This document shows positions 41,581 to 50,200 of a stretch of 64,000 nt of DNA, in pieces. Position 1 is the first letter of the stretch. The number at the start of each line of letters is the position of its first letter. Origin of the DNA: Massiliimalia massiliensis (GTDB lineage: Bacteria; Bacillota; Clostridia; Oscillospirales; Ruminococcaceae); the NCBI RefSeq assembly GCF_900155615.1, contig NZ_FUHT01000003.1, positions 682,001 to 746,000 on the forward strand, read 5' to 3'. Under the pieces are notes generated by a model. That model made no database searches. It was not told where the DNA came from and saw nothing but the letters and a program-made list of their open reading frames with translations. The position numbers and the translations under genes are program-made.

Positions 41581-43047
41581 TTATTGGAGTATTTTTAAGA
41601 ATTCCGTATAGGCTGCTTCCCATACTTCCGGCTGGGAAGGCAGATATTGCTTGAGCTTGGTTGAGCAGGTGACAGCCTTTCTGGCACCCGATGCGCCGTC
41701 GAGCATGCCGGCCGCGATGAGCTGCACGGAGATATTGCCCATAGCTGTGGCCTCCGCAGGGCCGGCCAGAATCGGAATGCTGCAGGCGTCGGCCGTGAGC
41801 TGGCACAGCAGGGTGTCTTTTATCCCGCCGCCGATGACATGAATATGATGAAATTCCTTTCCGGTCAGCCGATGGAGTGTTTCAAAGGTATAGCGGTATT
41901 TCATGGCAAGACTCTGATAGATGCAGCGCATGATTTCGCCGCGCGTCTGCGGGACATACTGTCCGGTTCGTTCGCAGAAGGCCCGAATCCTTCGGGGAAG
42001 ATTGCCCGGAGTTTCAAACTCCGGCGCGTCAATATCGATATAACAGCAAAATGGCTTAGCCTCCAGCGCCTCGTTTTCCAGAGTATCATACCCGCACTGC
42101 GCTCCTTCGCGCAGCCATTGCCGTCTTGACTCCTGGATAACCCAAAGTCCCATAATATTCTTGAGAAACCGCGTTGTTTTTCCGTAACCGGTTTCGTTGG
42201 TAAAGTTGGCTAGTTCCGCTTCCCTGGAGAGGACAGGCTCGTGAAGCTCTGTGCCGAAGAGCGACCAGGTTCCGCTGCTGATATAGGCAAAGTCAGGTGT
42301 AGAGGCCGGCACGCTAACCACCGCGCTGGCGGTATCATGGGTACAGACAGCCACTACCGGGACCGGTTCACAGCCAAACTCCTCGCAGAGTTCCGGCAAA
42401 AGGCTCCCATATTGCTCACCGGGCTGAATCATGGGTGGAAACAGGCTTTCCGGCACCCCGATTTCTTTTAAAACCGGCTCGGCCCATTTTTTGGTCTTAG
42501 CGTCGAGCAGATTGCTGGTGGAGGCAATTGTCATTTCGCAGCGTTTTTCTCCTGTGAGGAAATAGGCGAGCAGGTCGGGCATAAACAGCAGGGTTTTAGC
42601 CTGTGAAAGAAGCTGAGGCCGGTTTAAGGACAGATATTTTAACTGATAAAGGGTGTTGATCCTCATAAACTGGATTCCAGTCTGCGCATAGATGTCCTCT
42701 TTTGAAAGCTGGGCAAAAACGACCGGCGGAATTTCTTCTGTCCGCAGGTCACGGTAATGCACCGGGTTTTCCAGCAGAAGCCCTTTTTCGTCAATTAGTC
42801 CAAAGTCTACGCCCCAGGTATCAATCCCGATGGAGTCAAATCCGCCGGCCTGCACTGCCTTTGAGATGCCGGCTTTGATTTCGTGGAACAGCCGCAGCAC
42901 ATCCCAGTACAGGGTTCCGTGTATGGAAACAGGATCGTTGGAAAACCGATGGATCTCCTGCATGGAAATCACGCCGCCGTCCAGGATGCCGAGCATAGCG
43001 CGTCCGCTGGATGCACCGAAATCAAAGGCTAACACTTTTTTTGGCAT
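41581..43047 (-). CDS. rhaB: Rhamnulokinase
   Basis: FGGY-family sugar kinase of 488 residues that phosphorylates rhamnulose. FDFGASSGRAMLG at the N-terminus, GIDTWGVDFGL, THDTASAVVSVP and HVIGGGIKDTLLCQ near the C-terminus are present. First gene of the operon, transcribed from the divergent control region with the DeoR-type regulator. AAAGGAG precedes the ATG. No rhamnose transporter is in the window. Confidence 0.97.
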   Translation of the reverse strand: MPKKVLAFDFGASSGRAMLGILDGGVISMQEIHRFSNDPVSIHGTLYWDVLRLFHEIKAGISKAVQAGGFDSIGIDTWGVDFGLIDEKGLLLENPVHYRDLRTEEIPPVVFAQLSKEDIYAQTGIQFMRINTLYQLKYLSLNRPQLLSQAKTLLFMPDLLAYFLTGEKRCEMTIASTSNLLDAKTKKWAEPVLKEIGVPESLFPPMIQPGEQYGSLLPELCEEFGCEPVPVVAVCTHDTASAVVSVPASTPDFAYISSGTWSLFGTELHEPVLSREAELANFTNETGYGKTTRFLKNIMGLWVIQESRRQWLREGAQCGYDTLENEALEAKPFCCYIDIDAPEFETPGNLPRRIRAFCERTGQYVPQTRGEIMRCIYQSLAMKYRYTFETLHRLTGKEFHHIHVIGGGIKDTLLCQLTADACSIPILAGPAEATAMGNISVQLIAAGMLDGASGARKAVTCSTKLKQYLPSQPEVWEAAYTEFLKILQ

Positions 43048-43079
43048 TTGGTGAGTCTCCTTTCTGCATAATTTTTTCT

Positions 43080-43096
43080 AAGCTTATTATAAGCTT
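43080..43096. promoter_or_regulatory. Palindrome over the rhaB -10
   Basis: AAGCTTA-TTA-TAAGCTT is a perfect 7-3-7 inverted repeat and contains the minus-strand TATAAT of rhaB, so a bound protein would block transcription. The binding protein is unknown. Confidence 0.45.
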
Positions 43097-43115
43097 TATG
43101 ATTGTTTCTTGTCTA
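43086..43115 (-). promoter_or_regulatory. Promoter of rhaBAD
   Basis: On the minus strand TAGACA (43115-43110), an 18-bp spacer and TATAAT (43091-43086). Confidence 0.65.
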
Positions 43116-43130
43116 TCTCTGTTTATGAAA

Positions 43131-43159
43131 TTGAAAAAATTGCAGGAATTTGCTATAAT
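43131..43159 (+). promoter_or_regulatory. Promoter of the DeoR-type regulator
   Basis: TTGAAA (43131-43136), 17-bp spacer, extended -10 TGCTATAAT with TATAAT at 43154-43159. Confidence 0.75.
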
Positions 43160-43160
43160 A

Positions 43161-43180
43161 TAATCATAAGTAATCATAAT
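43161..43180 (+). repeat. Tandem TAATCATAA operator candidates
   Basis: TAATCATAAG and TAATCATAAT are direct repeats one helical turn apart, just downstream of the regulator's -10. The core AATCATAA occurs a third time on the minus strand at 43096-43103, within the rhaB promoter. Likely sites for the adjacent DeoR regulator (inferred). Confidence 0.5.
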
Positions 43181-43212
43181 TAAACAATATAATCGGAAGG
43201 AGTAGCGATAGT

Positions 43213-43977
43213 ATGTTGATGGAAGCAAGGCAGCAGCAGATCTTGGAGCTGCTAAACCGAAGGAAGAGCGTGACGGTCAAGGAATTGAGCCAGGTGCTGT
43301 TTGTCAGCCCGGCAACAGTACGCCGGGATTTGTCAGTGATGGAAAAAATGGGCATGATCAAGCGTTCTCACGGTGGTGCAGTGCTGTTTGAAACCAATAA
43401 TAATGAGACCTCAAGCTGGGTGAGAGAACAGGAGAATATCCATAAGAAGAAAAAAATTGCCAAGCTGGCTCTTGACTTTTTTCGTCCGGACTGCTCTGTG
43501 TTTCTGGATTCCAGCAGCTCTGCGGGAGCAGTGATCCCGCTCTTAAAATCTCTGCCCTGTACAGTGATTACCAACGGATTGAAAAATGCGCTGTTGCTTT
43601 CTCAGCAGTGTCCGGCAAAAATTTACATAACGGGAGGAACGGTGAACAGCCAATCCAGCTCTGTCGTGGGATCGGACACCATCCAGCAGCTGGAGCAGCT
43701 TAATACGGATTTGGCAATGGTATCCTGCGGCGGATTAACGGTAAATAACGGTGTGATGGACGCCTCTTTTGAACAGGCAGTGCTAAAGCGGGCGATGCTT
43801 TCCCATGCGAAGGTAAGAGTTTTGCTCTGTGACAGCAGCAAGTTTGGAATCAGCCTTTTGTGCCGTACCTGTGGCTTTGACCAGGTGGACTATATCCTTA
43901 CCGACTGTGATCCGGGAGAGGACTTTCTCCTTGCCGCGGCAAGGGGAGGCTGTGAAGTCCTGTGGAATAATCCTTAA
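43213..43977 (+). CDS. DeoR/GlpR-family regulator, probable rhamnose operon regulator
   Basis: 254 residues: N-terminal helix-turn-helix (RQQQILELLNRRKSVTVKELSQ, VSPATVRRDL) and a sugar-phosphate-sensing domain with KSHGGA-like RSHGGAV, VITNGL, GGTVNSQSSSVVG and SCGGL...GVMD. Such regulators are usually released by a phosphorylated sugar. Divergent from rhaB, so it probably controls rhaBAD and itself. AAGGAG lies before ATG 43213; ATG 43219 is an alternative. Confidence 0.9.
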   Translation: MLMEARQQQILELLNRRKSVTVKELSQVLFVSPATVRRDLSVMEKMGMIKRSHGGAVLFETNNNETSSWVREQENIHKKKKIAKLALDFFRPDCSVFLDSSSSAGAVIPLLKSLPCTVITNGLKNALLLSQQCPAKIYITGGTVNSQSSSVVGSDTIQQLEQLNTDLAMVSCGGLTVNNGVMDASFEQAVLKRAMLSHAKVRVLLCDSSKFGISLLCRTCGFDQVDYILTDCDPGEDFLLAAARGGCEVLWNNP

Positions 43978-44067
43978 ATAAACAAAAAATATTTTCTTTT
44001 TCTTCCGGCGCGATTAAGGAATTCTTAAGTATTGGGTGGTAAGATAAGCATGTCAAATCAATCAGGA

Positions 44068-44087
44068 TACTATTTCCGGAAATAGTA
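44068..44087. promoter_or_regulatory. Perfect 20-bp palindrome upstream of the glycosyltransferase promoter
   Basis: TACTATTTCC followed by its exact reverse complement. It lies 11 bp upstream of the -35. The outer TACTAT half-site is reused around the -10 (44122-44127 and, inverted, 44138-44143). Probably an operator; the protein is unknown. Confidence 0.6.
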
Positions 44088-44098
44088 AAAAATAATAG

Positions 44099-44143
44099 TT
44101 GACAAATCAGGAAAAAAGATGTACTATTTGTATTATGATAGTA
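44099..44143 (+). promoter_or_regulatory. Promoter of the glycosyltransferase-flippase operon
   Basis: TTGACA (44099-44104), 17-bp spacer, TACTAT (44122-44127); TACTAT and ATAGTA (44138-44143) form an inverted repeat with a 10-bp gap over the -10 and start site. Confidence 0.75.
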
Positions 44144-44331
44144 ATACAATATTGAACGAAATAGGATGAATTTTCGTTCGGACATAAATAGAAAAGAAAC
44201 GCCCTGTTTGAGAGCGTTTCTCGGATGAAATCCTGTTGAATGAGAAAGGATGAGTATCCTTGCAGAAGCTGCCCGCTGGGTTGGTTTCAAGAACGGGTTT
44301 CTTAGACGCCTCGGATAGAAGGAGAATGATT
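44134..44331 (+). promoter_or_regulatory. About 200-nt leader of the glycosyltransferase gene
   Basis: No convincing gene lies in 43978-44331. The transcribed part has AAACGC/GCGTTT and AAGGAT-GAGT-ATCCTT hairpins and no clear terminator. I do not recognise an RNA family. Confidence 0.3.
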
Positions 44332-45393
44332 ATGCTTACGATTAATATGGTTTCAAAGGCTGATATGGTACAGGGACAAGGCGTTTTGTCTGCGCATGAT
44401 GAACAGGTAAGGCTTGTGAGGGAAGAATTATCCGACCGTTTCATTGTGGCGGAAAACAGCCGTTCTACCTGCGACATCACGCATTATCACACCATTAATC
44501 CGGAATTTTTGTTTGGCCTTCCGTTTGCAAAGCATAAGGGGACGGCGGTTGGCTATGTGCATTTTCTGCCTGAAACGCTGGAAAACAGTATTCATCTTCC
44601 GCGTTTTATGAAACGGGCATTTTATTGGTATGTGCTCCGCTTCTATAAAAGTATGGACTACCTGGTAACAGTGAACCCCTATTTTATCGAGCGACTGGAG
44701 GCTTATGGGGTAGATCGCCGGAAGGTCAGCTACATCCCGAATTTTGTTTCCTCCGAACAGTTTTACCCAATCCGGGATAAAGAAGGGCTGCGTAAAAAAT
44801 ATCAGCTTGATCCCGAAAAATTTACCGTGCTTTGTGTTGGGCAGCTTCAAAAGCGCAAGGGTGTGCTGGAGTTTTTGGAGATTGCGCGGAGCATGCCGCA
44901 GATGCAGTTTTTATGGGCGGGGGACTTTGCCTTTGGGAAAATCTCTGACGGATATGAGGAGATTAAAAAAGCAGTTGCAAATCCGCCGGAGAACGTGCGC
45001 TTTTTAGGATTGATTGAACGCAGCCGGATGAATGAAATATATAATCTGGCAGACGTCATGTTTCTGCCGTCCTATGAGGAGCTGTTTCCGATGACGATTC
45101 TGGAATCGATGAACTGCGGCGTGCCGATCCTGCTGAGGGATCTGCCGATTTATGAAGATATCCTCTTTGATTATTATCTCAGGGCGGATGATAACGAAGG
45201 CTTTATGGGATGTCTTACCAGGCTTTCTGCTGACCGGGGCTACTATCAGGCCGCGTCGGAAAAATCGATGGAGGGACATATCTTTTACAGCCGCGAGCAT
45301 GTGGCAAAAATGTGGCGTTGTTTTTATGAGGCGGTTGCTGTGAAGGAAAAAAATATTAACCCCAAGCTTGCCGATCTTCCTCGGCTGGTTTAA
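44332..45393 (+). CDS. GT4-family glycosyltransferase, probably glycolipid synthesis
   Basis: 353 residues, GT-B fold. The C-terminal donor domain has LCVGQLQKRKGVLEFLE, FLPSYEELFPMTILESMNCGVPIL (the E-x7-E motif). N-terminal MVSKADMVQGQGVLSAHDEQ resembles diacylglycerol glucosyltransferases of Firmicutes. Being paired with a flippase-like membrane protein supports a membrane glycolipid role, but the sugar and acceptor are unknown. ATG 44332 is chosen for spacing to AAGGAG; ATG 44326 is closer than usual. Confidence 0.85.
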   Translation: MLTINMVSKADMVQGQGVLSAHDEQVRLVREELSDRFIVAENSRSTCDITHYHTINPEFLFGLPFAKHKGTAVGYVHFLPETLENSIHLPRFMKRAFYWYVLRFYKSMDYLVTVNPYFIERLEAYGVDRRKVSYIPNFVSSEQFYPIRDKEGLRKKYQLDPEKFTVLCVGQLQKRKGVLEFLEIARSMPQMQFLWAGDFAFGKISDGYEEIKKAVANPPENVRFLGLIERSRMNEIYNLADVMFLPSYEELFPMTILESMNCGVPILLRDLPIYEDILFDYYLRADDNEGFMGCLTRLSADRGYYQAASEKSMEGHIFYSREHVAKMWRCFYEAVAVKEKNINPKLADLPRLV

Positions 45394-45435
45394 CGCGGTG
45401 AAACCATTTAAAAATGGATCAGGGGAGTGAAAAAA

Positions 45436-46461
45436 ATGAAAAAACAAACATGGAACTGGATTATTATCCTGTTGTTTGCGGGTGCGCTGATCGGTTCGCT
45501 TTTTATGGCGGATAAGCCTCAGAATATCTGGAAGGCGTTGGTTGCCGCAAAGCCTGCCTTTCTGTGGGGAGCAGTACTCTGCATGGTGGGATATTGGCTG
45601 TTTGAAAGCATTGCGCTCTATCTGATGGCAAACAGGATGAATCAAAAGCTGAGCTTTGCCGAAAGTGTAAAAACCTCGATGGTAGGCCAGCTCTTCAACT
45701 GTATCACGCCCTTTGCCAGCGGCGGACAGCCGATCCAGGCATACCGTCTGAAGCAGTGCGGGATTCCAGTTGGGAAGGCATCCTGTATTCTTCTGGCAAA
45801 GTTTATCGTCTATCAAGTAATCTTGACCGTTTATTCACTGGTTCTGATTCTGCTCCGATTTTCTTTCTTCGTTTCGGAGGTTTCCCGGTTCGAATATCTG
45901 GTACTGCTTGGTTTTGGTGTAAACTGCCTGGTTGTGCTGATGCTGATCGGGATTGGATTCTTTCCGCGTACCAGCAGGAAAGCACTGTATGGGCTGACCC
46001 GCTTGCTGTCTAAAATTCATTTGGTGAAAAATGAGGCTGAGATGCGCGCAAAGGTCGACAAGGAGATGGACGAGTTTTATGAAACCTTCCGTGAGCTGAA
46101 AACCAACCTGAAAATGCTGCTTGCTCCCTGCCTGATTACTGTGCTGCAGCTAACTGTTTTCTTTACTGTCCCATACTGCATCTGCCTGGCATTGGGTGTA
46201 GCAAACCCACAGTACCTGACCATTATCAGCGCGGCGGCGTTTGTATTGATGATCTCCTCTTTTATCCCGCTTCCAGGCGGATCCGGAGGAGCGGAGGGCG
46301 GATTTTATCTGCTGTTTTCCATGTTCTTCCCAACAGCCGGTCTGGTGGCGATCACCATTGTGCTATGGCGCGTAATGACCTTTTACCTGCCTATCGTTGT
46401 AGGGTTTGTATTCAGCAAGCTAAAGGTGAGCAAGGGCAAAAGGATATCTCTTGCAAAATGA
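45436..46461 (+). CDS. Flippase-like membrane protein (UPF0104, MprF N-domain type)
   Basis: 341 residues, about eight membrane helices. Homologous in pattern to the flippase half of MprF and YbhN: GQLFNCITPFASGGQPIQAYRL and FIPLPGGSGGAEGGF are the signature segments. No synthetase domain, so it does not make aminoacyl lipids itself; it may move the glycolipid made by its neighbour. ATG 45436 follows GGGGAGTG. Confidence 0.9.
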   Translation: MKKQTWNWIIILLFAGALIGSLFMADKPQNIWKALVAAKPAFLWGAVLCMVGYWLFESIALYLMANRMNQKLSFAESVKTSMVGQLFNCITPFASGGQPIQAYRLKQCGIPVGKASCILLAKFIVYQVILTVYSLVLILLRFSFFVSEVSRFEYLVLLGFGVNCLVVLMLIGIGFFPRTSRKALYGLTRLLSKIHLVKNEAEMRAKVDKEMDEFYETFRELKTNLKMLLAPCLITVLQLTVFFTVPYCICLALGVANPQYLTIISAAAFVLMISSFIPLPGGSGGAEGGFYLLFSMFFPTAGLVAITIVLWRVMTFYLPIVVGFVFSKLKVSKGKRISLAK

Positions 46462-46498
46462 TAACATCACGATAATGTGCTGCTCTCAATATAAAATC

Positions 46499-46539
46499 GC
46501 AAAGACGCCGGTTCTGTTTTACAGAACCGGCGTCTTTGC
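46499..46539. terminator. Bidirectional terminator after the flippase gene
   Basis: GCAAAGACGCCGGTTCTGT pairs with its exact complement around a two-base loop; convergent genes on both sides. Confidence 0.92.
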
Positions 46540-46541
46540 TT

Positions 46542-47165
46542 TTATGTGGACGATAACAGTGGATTGTCATTGATAATACTGATGATAAAGCGGAACAGGG
46601 CCTGTGCCTTGGAATCCGGATAGCGCTTGTCGTTTTCGCTGTACCGCAGCTCGGAGAGCTGCTCCATCACAGAAATGGCTTCATGATCAGACAAGCTTAG
46701 GAAATCACCTTTTCCCTCTGGCTGGATGCACAGACGGTAGTCGTATTCAGCATGAATGACGCTGCCGGGCTTCAGCGTTGTTTTCACGATTTGCAGTAGA
46801 AGAAGACGTCCCTGCTTCAAATCACAGAGGAATGCCTCGGATGGAGAGTCTAGCCCATATTCGTTCCGGTAATGGTCAAATTGTTTTTTCACAGCAAGGC
46901 TGTCGAGCCGCTTGGCAGGGCGCCAGCGGATTAAATTTTTTTTCGTTTCCTCGATCAGCTTGTCAGTAAATAATTCCAGTAATGAGCGTTCCGTATCAAC
47001 CGCCTGCCCTTTCAGATATTGGACTGGAAAGTCCGTCCTTATCATACCACAAGAGGAAAAAAGATGCAATTCTTTCTCTGCATTTTCTTGCTGGACTGAT
47101 ACAGGAACTGTGAGCTTACAATCAGTTTGAATCAGAACAGGCAAAAAGCAGGGGACAGGGATCAC
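46542..47165 (-). CDS. Unknown protein
   Basis: Up to 207 residues, soluble. The part from about residue 41 looks natural (SLLELFTDKLIEETKKNLIRW onward, then LLLLQIVKTTLKPGSVIHAEYDYRL, ending in a helical KAQALFRFIISIINDNP), resembling a family of small clostridial proteins that measure up to about 160 residues. The first 40 residues look less convincing. Start could be GTG 47165 or ATG 47045. It shares the terminator with the flippase gene. Function unknown. Confidence 0.6.
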   Translation of the reverse strand: MIPVPCFLPVLIQTDCKLTVPVSVQQENAEKELHLFSSCGMIRTDFPVQYLKGQAVDTERSLLELFTDKLIEETKKNLIRWRPAKRLDSLAVKKQFDHYRNEYGLDSPSEAFLCDLKQGRLLLLQIVKTTLKPGSVIHAEYDYRLCIQPEGKGDFLSLSDHEAISVMEQLSELRYSENDKRYPDSKAQALFRFIISIINDNPLLSST

Positions 47166-47465
47166 CCGCCATCCTGCTTTTTGCTTTTATGAAATGGAGA
47201 AAATATGGTGTCAGTGTTTTTCAGGCAGTTCCAGAATCCTTTTACAGAGGGGATTAAGCAAGCGCTTACAGCTTCCGCATTTCTGGTCAGCCTGTTGGAT
47301 TGTTGCAATCAGCCCGGCTTTCTCTCCTGTTCCTGCCAGTCAACTACTGGGACAGCGATGAGATTTCAAGCCGGATACCGCACACGATTCCATAATTTCC
47401 TTTCACCCGTCCCGCCTTGTCAAGCATTCGGGTTGGTTATTTCGGAAATATGAGTTTCTCGCTGC
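47166..47465. other. 300-bp gap without recognisable genes
   Basis: Open frames here (for example 47205-47453 on the plus strand) have no ribosome site and no family-like sequence. I see no strong promoter, terminator or repeat. It may hold the promoter for the minus-strand gene at 46542 or decayed sequence. Confidence 0.4.
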
Positions 47466-48470
47466 CTATTTTACCTTTGCCGCGTATTTTTCCAGATGGC
47501 TGCAAACCATGTTGAGTAATTTGTCCCCATCTCCATGATAAGCGATATCAATCGGATATTTTGGGTCTGCAATTGGACGGTGATCGACAACAAGCTGACC
47601 ATCTGCGATCCCGCCGGAAATGTCAATGTCGGCTGCCTCCCGGCGGACATCAGTTAAAACTGATTTATCAATTGCCGCGCAAACCGCCAGTACATCATGA
47701 ATTGGGGCGCGTTTTTCCTTTCCAAATACATTGGCAGCATTTGTGGTATCGATATAGTGCCGGATGATTTCAGCAGTGAATTTTGCCGCCGGATTTCCAA
47801 TTGCCGCAATCCGTTCTACATCCTCATACCCGAATTGGGAACTGCAGGTTGCGTCTAGCGTCACCATGGTGACGGGAACGCCGGAATGAAGCACAATCTT
47901 GGCCGCATCTGGATCATTGAACACATTGACCTCGGCGCAGGGAGTAACGTTATTGATAGATACACCGCCGCCCATAAAGACGACTTCTTCAATATTTTCC
48001 GCGACCGAAGGATCCATCCGGAGCACCATCGCGAGATTAGTCATCGGGCCGACAGGGATGATGGTGATTTTTTCTTCCGCATATTTTAAGGTTTCCCAGA
48101 GCCATACGCAGGCAGGCTTCTCCTGCGCTCTGCTGGTTGGTTCTGGCAAAGGCAGATCGTTTTCATGAATGAGCATTGTTTTCCCATCGACTACAACCTT
48201 TGGGACGATCCGGCTGTTATTAGCCTCCCGGCCGGGAAGGAGATTCTTCACCATGGGCTCCGGACAGCCGGCAAATACCGGGACGTCTGCTTTCAGCAGG
48301 TCAACAACGCGAAGCGTATTTTTGAGCGTGTATTTCAGCGCACAGTTTCCGAATGAAGCCATAATTCCCAGTACGTCCAGTTCGTCGCAGAGCAGGGCCG
48401 AGATAATGGCAACCGCATCGTCTGATCCGGTATCCACATCAAGGATTACCTTTTTGAGCTTTCTGTTCAA
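47466..48470 (-). CDS. Nucleoside hydrolase (IUNH family)
   Basis: 334 residues. Cleaves the N-glycosidic bond of ribonucleosides for salvage. The calcium-binding DVDTGSDDA at the N-terminus, VPVFAGC, IIPVGPMTNLA, FMGGG and PIHDVLAVC (second metal residues) are intact. The start is TTG 48470 after GGGGTG, as no in-frame ATG precedes the conserved N-terminus. Confidence 0.94.
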   Translation of the reverse strand: MNRKLKKVILDVDTGSDDAVAIISALLCDELDVLGIMASFGNCALKYTLKNTLRVVDLLKADVPVFAGCPEPMVKNLLPGREANNSRIVPKVVVDGKTMLIHENDLPLPEPTSRAQEKPACVWLWETLKYAEEKITIIPVGPMTNLAMVLRMDPSVAENIEEVVFMGGGVSINNVTPCAEVNVFNDPDAAKIVLHSGVPVTMVTLDATCSSQFGYEDVERIAAIGNPAAKFTAEIIRHYIDTTNAANVFGKEKRAPIHDVLAVCAAIDKSVLTDVRREAADIDISGGIADGQLVVDHRPIADPKYPIDIAYHGDGDKLLNMVCSHLEKYAAKVK

Positions 48471-48560
48471 ATGAACACCCCTTTTCCAAGCAATTTGACA
48501 TCAATTTTGTGACTTCATCATACCACATCGGAAAAAGGAAACGGAAGCGTTTTCTAACCA

Positions 48561-48590
48561 AAAAGCAGAGGTGACTTTTGTCACCTCTGC
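48561..48590 (-). terminator. Terminator of the AGCS gene
   Basis: On the minus strand GCAGAGGTGAC-AAAA-GTCACCTCTGC followed by TTTT. Confidence 0.9.
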
Positions 48591-48602
48591 TAAAATAATC
48601 TG

Positions 48603-50060
48603 TTATTCTTCCCACTTTTGTGCGTGTGCTTCGTTCCAAATCTCCGGATCACCTACATGAACCTCGCTGGAGCGGAATACCGGATTCTTTCCGGCTTTTC
48701 GCTGGGCGGAATAATCCTTCAGGGCGGTCAGGGCTTTTTTCCCAAGCAGAAGAATTACCACCAAGTTTACAATCGCCATCAGCCCCATCAGGATGTCTGC
48801 GAGGCTCCATACAGTGGAAAAGTCCATTAATGCGCCGATAAAAACTGCGGCGACACAGGTACAGCGAAAGATAAACAACCCGGTTTTAGAGTTACGGATA
48901 AACTTGAAGTTGGATTCTGTGTAATAATAGTTTCCAACCAGCGAGCTGAAGGCGAAAAGGAAGATAGAAATTGTAATAAAGAGCGGCCCGATTTTTCCGA
49001 TTTGGTTTGAAACTGCCGCCTGGACAAAGTCCATTCCTCTGAGATCTTCGCTGATCCCGACTCCGGACAGCAGCAGCATAAAGGCTGTGGTGGAACAGAT
49101 CAGAATGGTGTCGATAAATACGCTCAGCATCTGTACCAAGCCCTGCTTAACCGGATGGGAGACATCCGCGGCCGCCGCGGCGTTCGGGGCGGAGCCCATC
49201 CCGGCTTCGTTGGAATAAAGGCCGCGCTTAATGCCCTGCATCAGACAAGAACCGGTGAACCCGCCGAAAATCGCTTGGAAATTAAATGCCTGGGAAAAAA
49301 TTTTCCCAAACATGTCCGGTACGGCATCAAGGTTGCGGAAGGTAATAAATAATCCCATTCCGATATAAATGACAGCCATCACCGGGACGATTGCGGAGAC
49401 AATCCCGCTGATCCGGTGGACGCCGCCGAAGATAACAAGCCCGGTTAAAAGAGCTAGGATACCGCCTACAACCCAGGGCCAGAAGCTGGTGTCATAGTCC
49501 GGAATATAGTACTTCAGAGAAGAGCCCGCGTTAAAAGCCTGCAGAGCGTTAAATCCATATGCGAAGCAGGCGATTAGGAGCACTGCAAATACGATCCCCC
49601 ACTTCCGGCTGCCCAGCGCTTTCTGAATATAATAAGCCGGCCCGCCGATATAGTCGCTCCCCTTTTTCTCTTTATAAAGCTGTGCCAGCGTGCTTTCAAT
49701 AAAGGCGGAAGCCGCGCCGATCAGCGCCAAAAGCCACATCCAGAAAATAGCGCCGTAGCCGCCTATTGCAGTGGAGGCTGCGACCGCGGTGGCAACCCCG
49801 GCTATATTTCCGGTGCCGACCCGGCTTGCGGTGGAAATCATCAATGCCTGGAAGGAAGAAATATCTTTTCCGTCTTTTTTCTTTTCTGACAGTACCCGGA
49901 TTGCTTCGGGAAACATCCGGAACTGCACGAATTTTGTTCGGAAAGAGTAGTAAAGTCCTACGAATACCAGCATAATAATCAGAATATACGTATACAAAAA
50001 GTCGCTGGCATTTCCCAAAAAGCTGTTGATCCCTGCTAAAAAATTGTCAAACCAGTTCAT
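48603..50060 (-). CDS. Sodium:alanine symporter family (AGCS) transporter
   Basis: 485 residues, about 11 helices. Takes up alanine, glycine or a related amino acid with sodium. STASRVGTGNIAGVATA and GGPAYYIQKALGSRKWG, and later GLYSNEAGMGSAPNAAA, are characteristic. It ends in a short charged tail. Promoter and terminator are both visible, so it is monocistronic. Confidence 0.95.
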   Translation of the reverse strand: MNWFDNFLAGINSFLGNASDFLYTYILIIMLVFVGLYYSFRTKFVQFRMFPEAIRVLSEKKKDGKDISSFQALMISTASRVGTGNIAGVATAVAASTAIGGYGAIFWMWLLALIGAASAFIESTLAQLYKEKKGSDYIGGPAYYIQKALGSRKWGIVFAVLLIACFAYGFNALQAFNAGSSLKYYIPDYDTSFWPWVVGGILALLTGLVIFGGVHRISGIVSAIVPVMAVIYIGMGLFITFRNLDAVPDMFGKIFSQAFNFQAIFGGFTGSCLMQGIKRGLYSNEAGMGSAPNAAAAADVSHPVKQGLVQMLSVFIDTILICSTTAFMLLLSGVGISEDLRGMDFVQAAVSNQIGKIGPLFITISIFLFAFSSLVGNYYYTESNFKFIRNSKTGLFIFRCTCVAAVFIGALMDFSTVWSLADILMGLMAIVNLVVILLLGKKALTALKDYSAQRKAGKNPVFRSSEVHVGDPEIWNEAHAQKWEE

Positions 50061-50103
50061 AAAGATTCCCCTTTCTGTTCTGTCTAAAGGTCAGTCAAAA
50101 GCA

Positions 50104-50132
50104 ATTATAACATAGGAATTTCATCTTGTCGA
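50104..50132 (-). promoter_or_regulatory. Promoter of the AGCS gene
   Basis: Minus strand TCGACA (50132-50127), 17-bp spacer, TATAAT (50109-50104). Confidence 0.7.
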
Positions 50133-50157
50133 CAAAAATTTCAATTTTCATAAAAAA

Positions 50158-50192
50158 TCCCTCCTGTCACCTATTTTTCTTTGCAGGAGAGA
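50158..50192 (-). terminator. Terminator of the Na/Pi transporter gene
   Basis: On the minus strand TCTCTCCTG pairs (one wobble) with CAGGAGGGA, followed by TTTTTT. Confidence 0.8.
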
Positions 50193-50200
50193 TTCTATTC

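Noticed and set aside
47205-47453. Plus-strand ORF of 82 codons in the gap before the nucleoside hydrolase
   Set aside because: No ribosome site, atypical composition, no recognisable domain.
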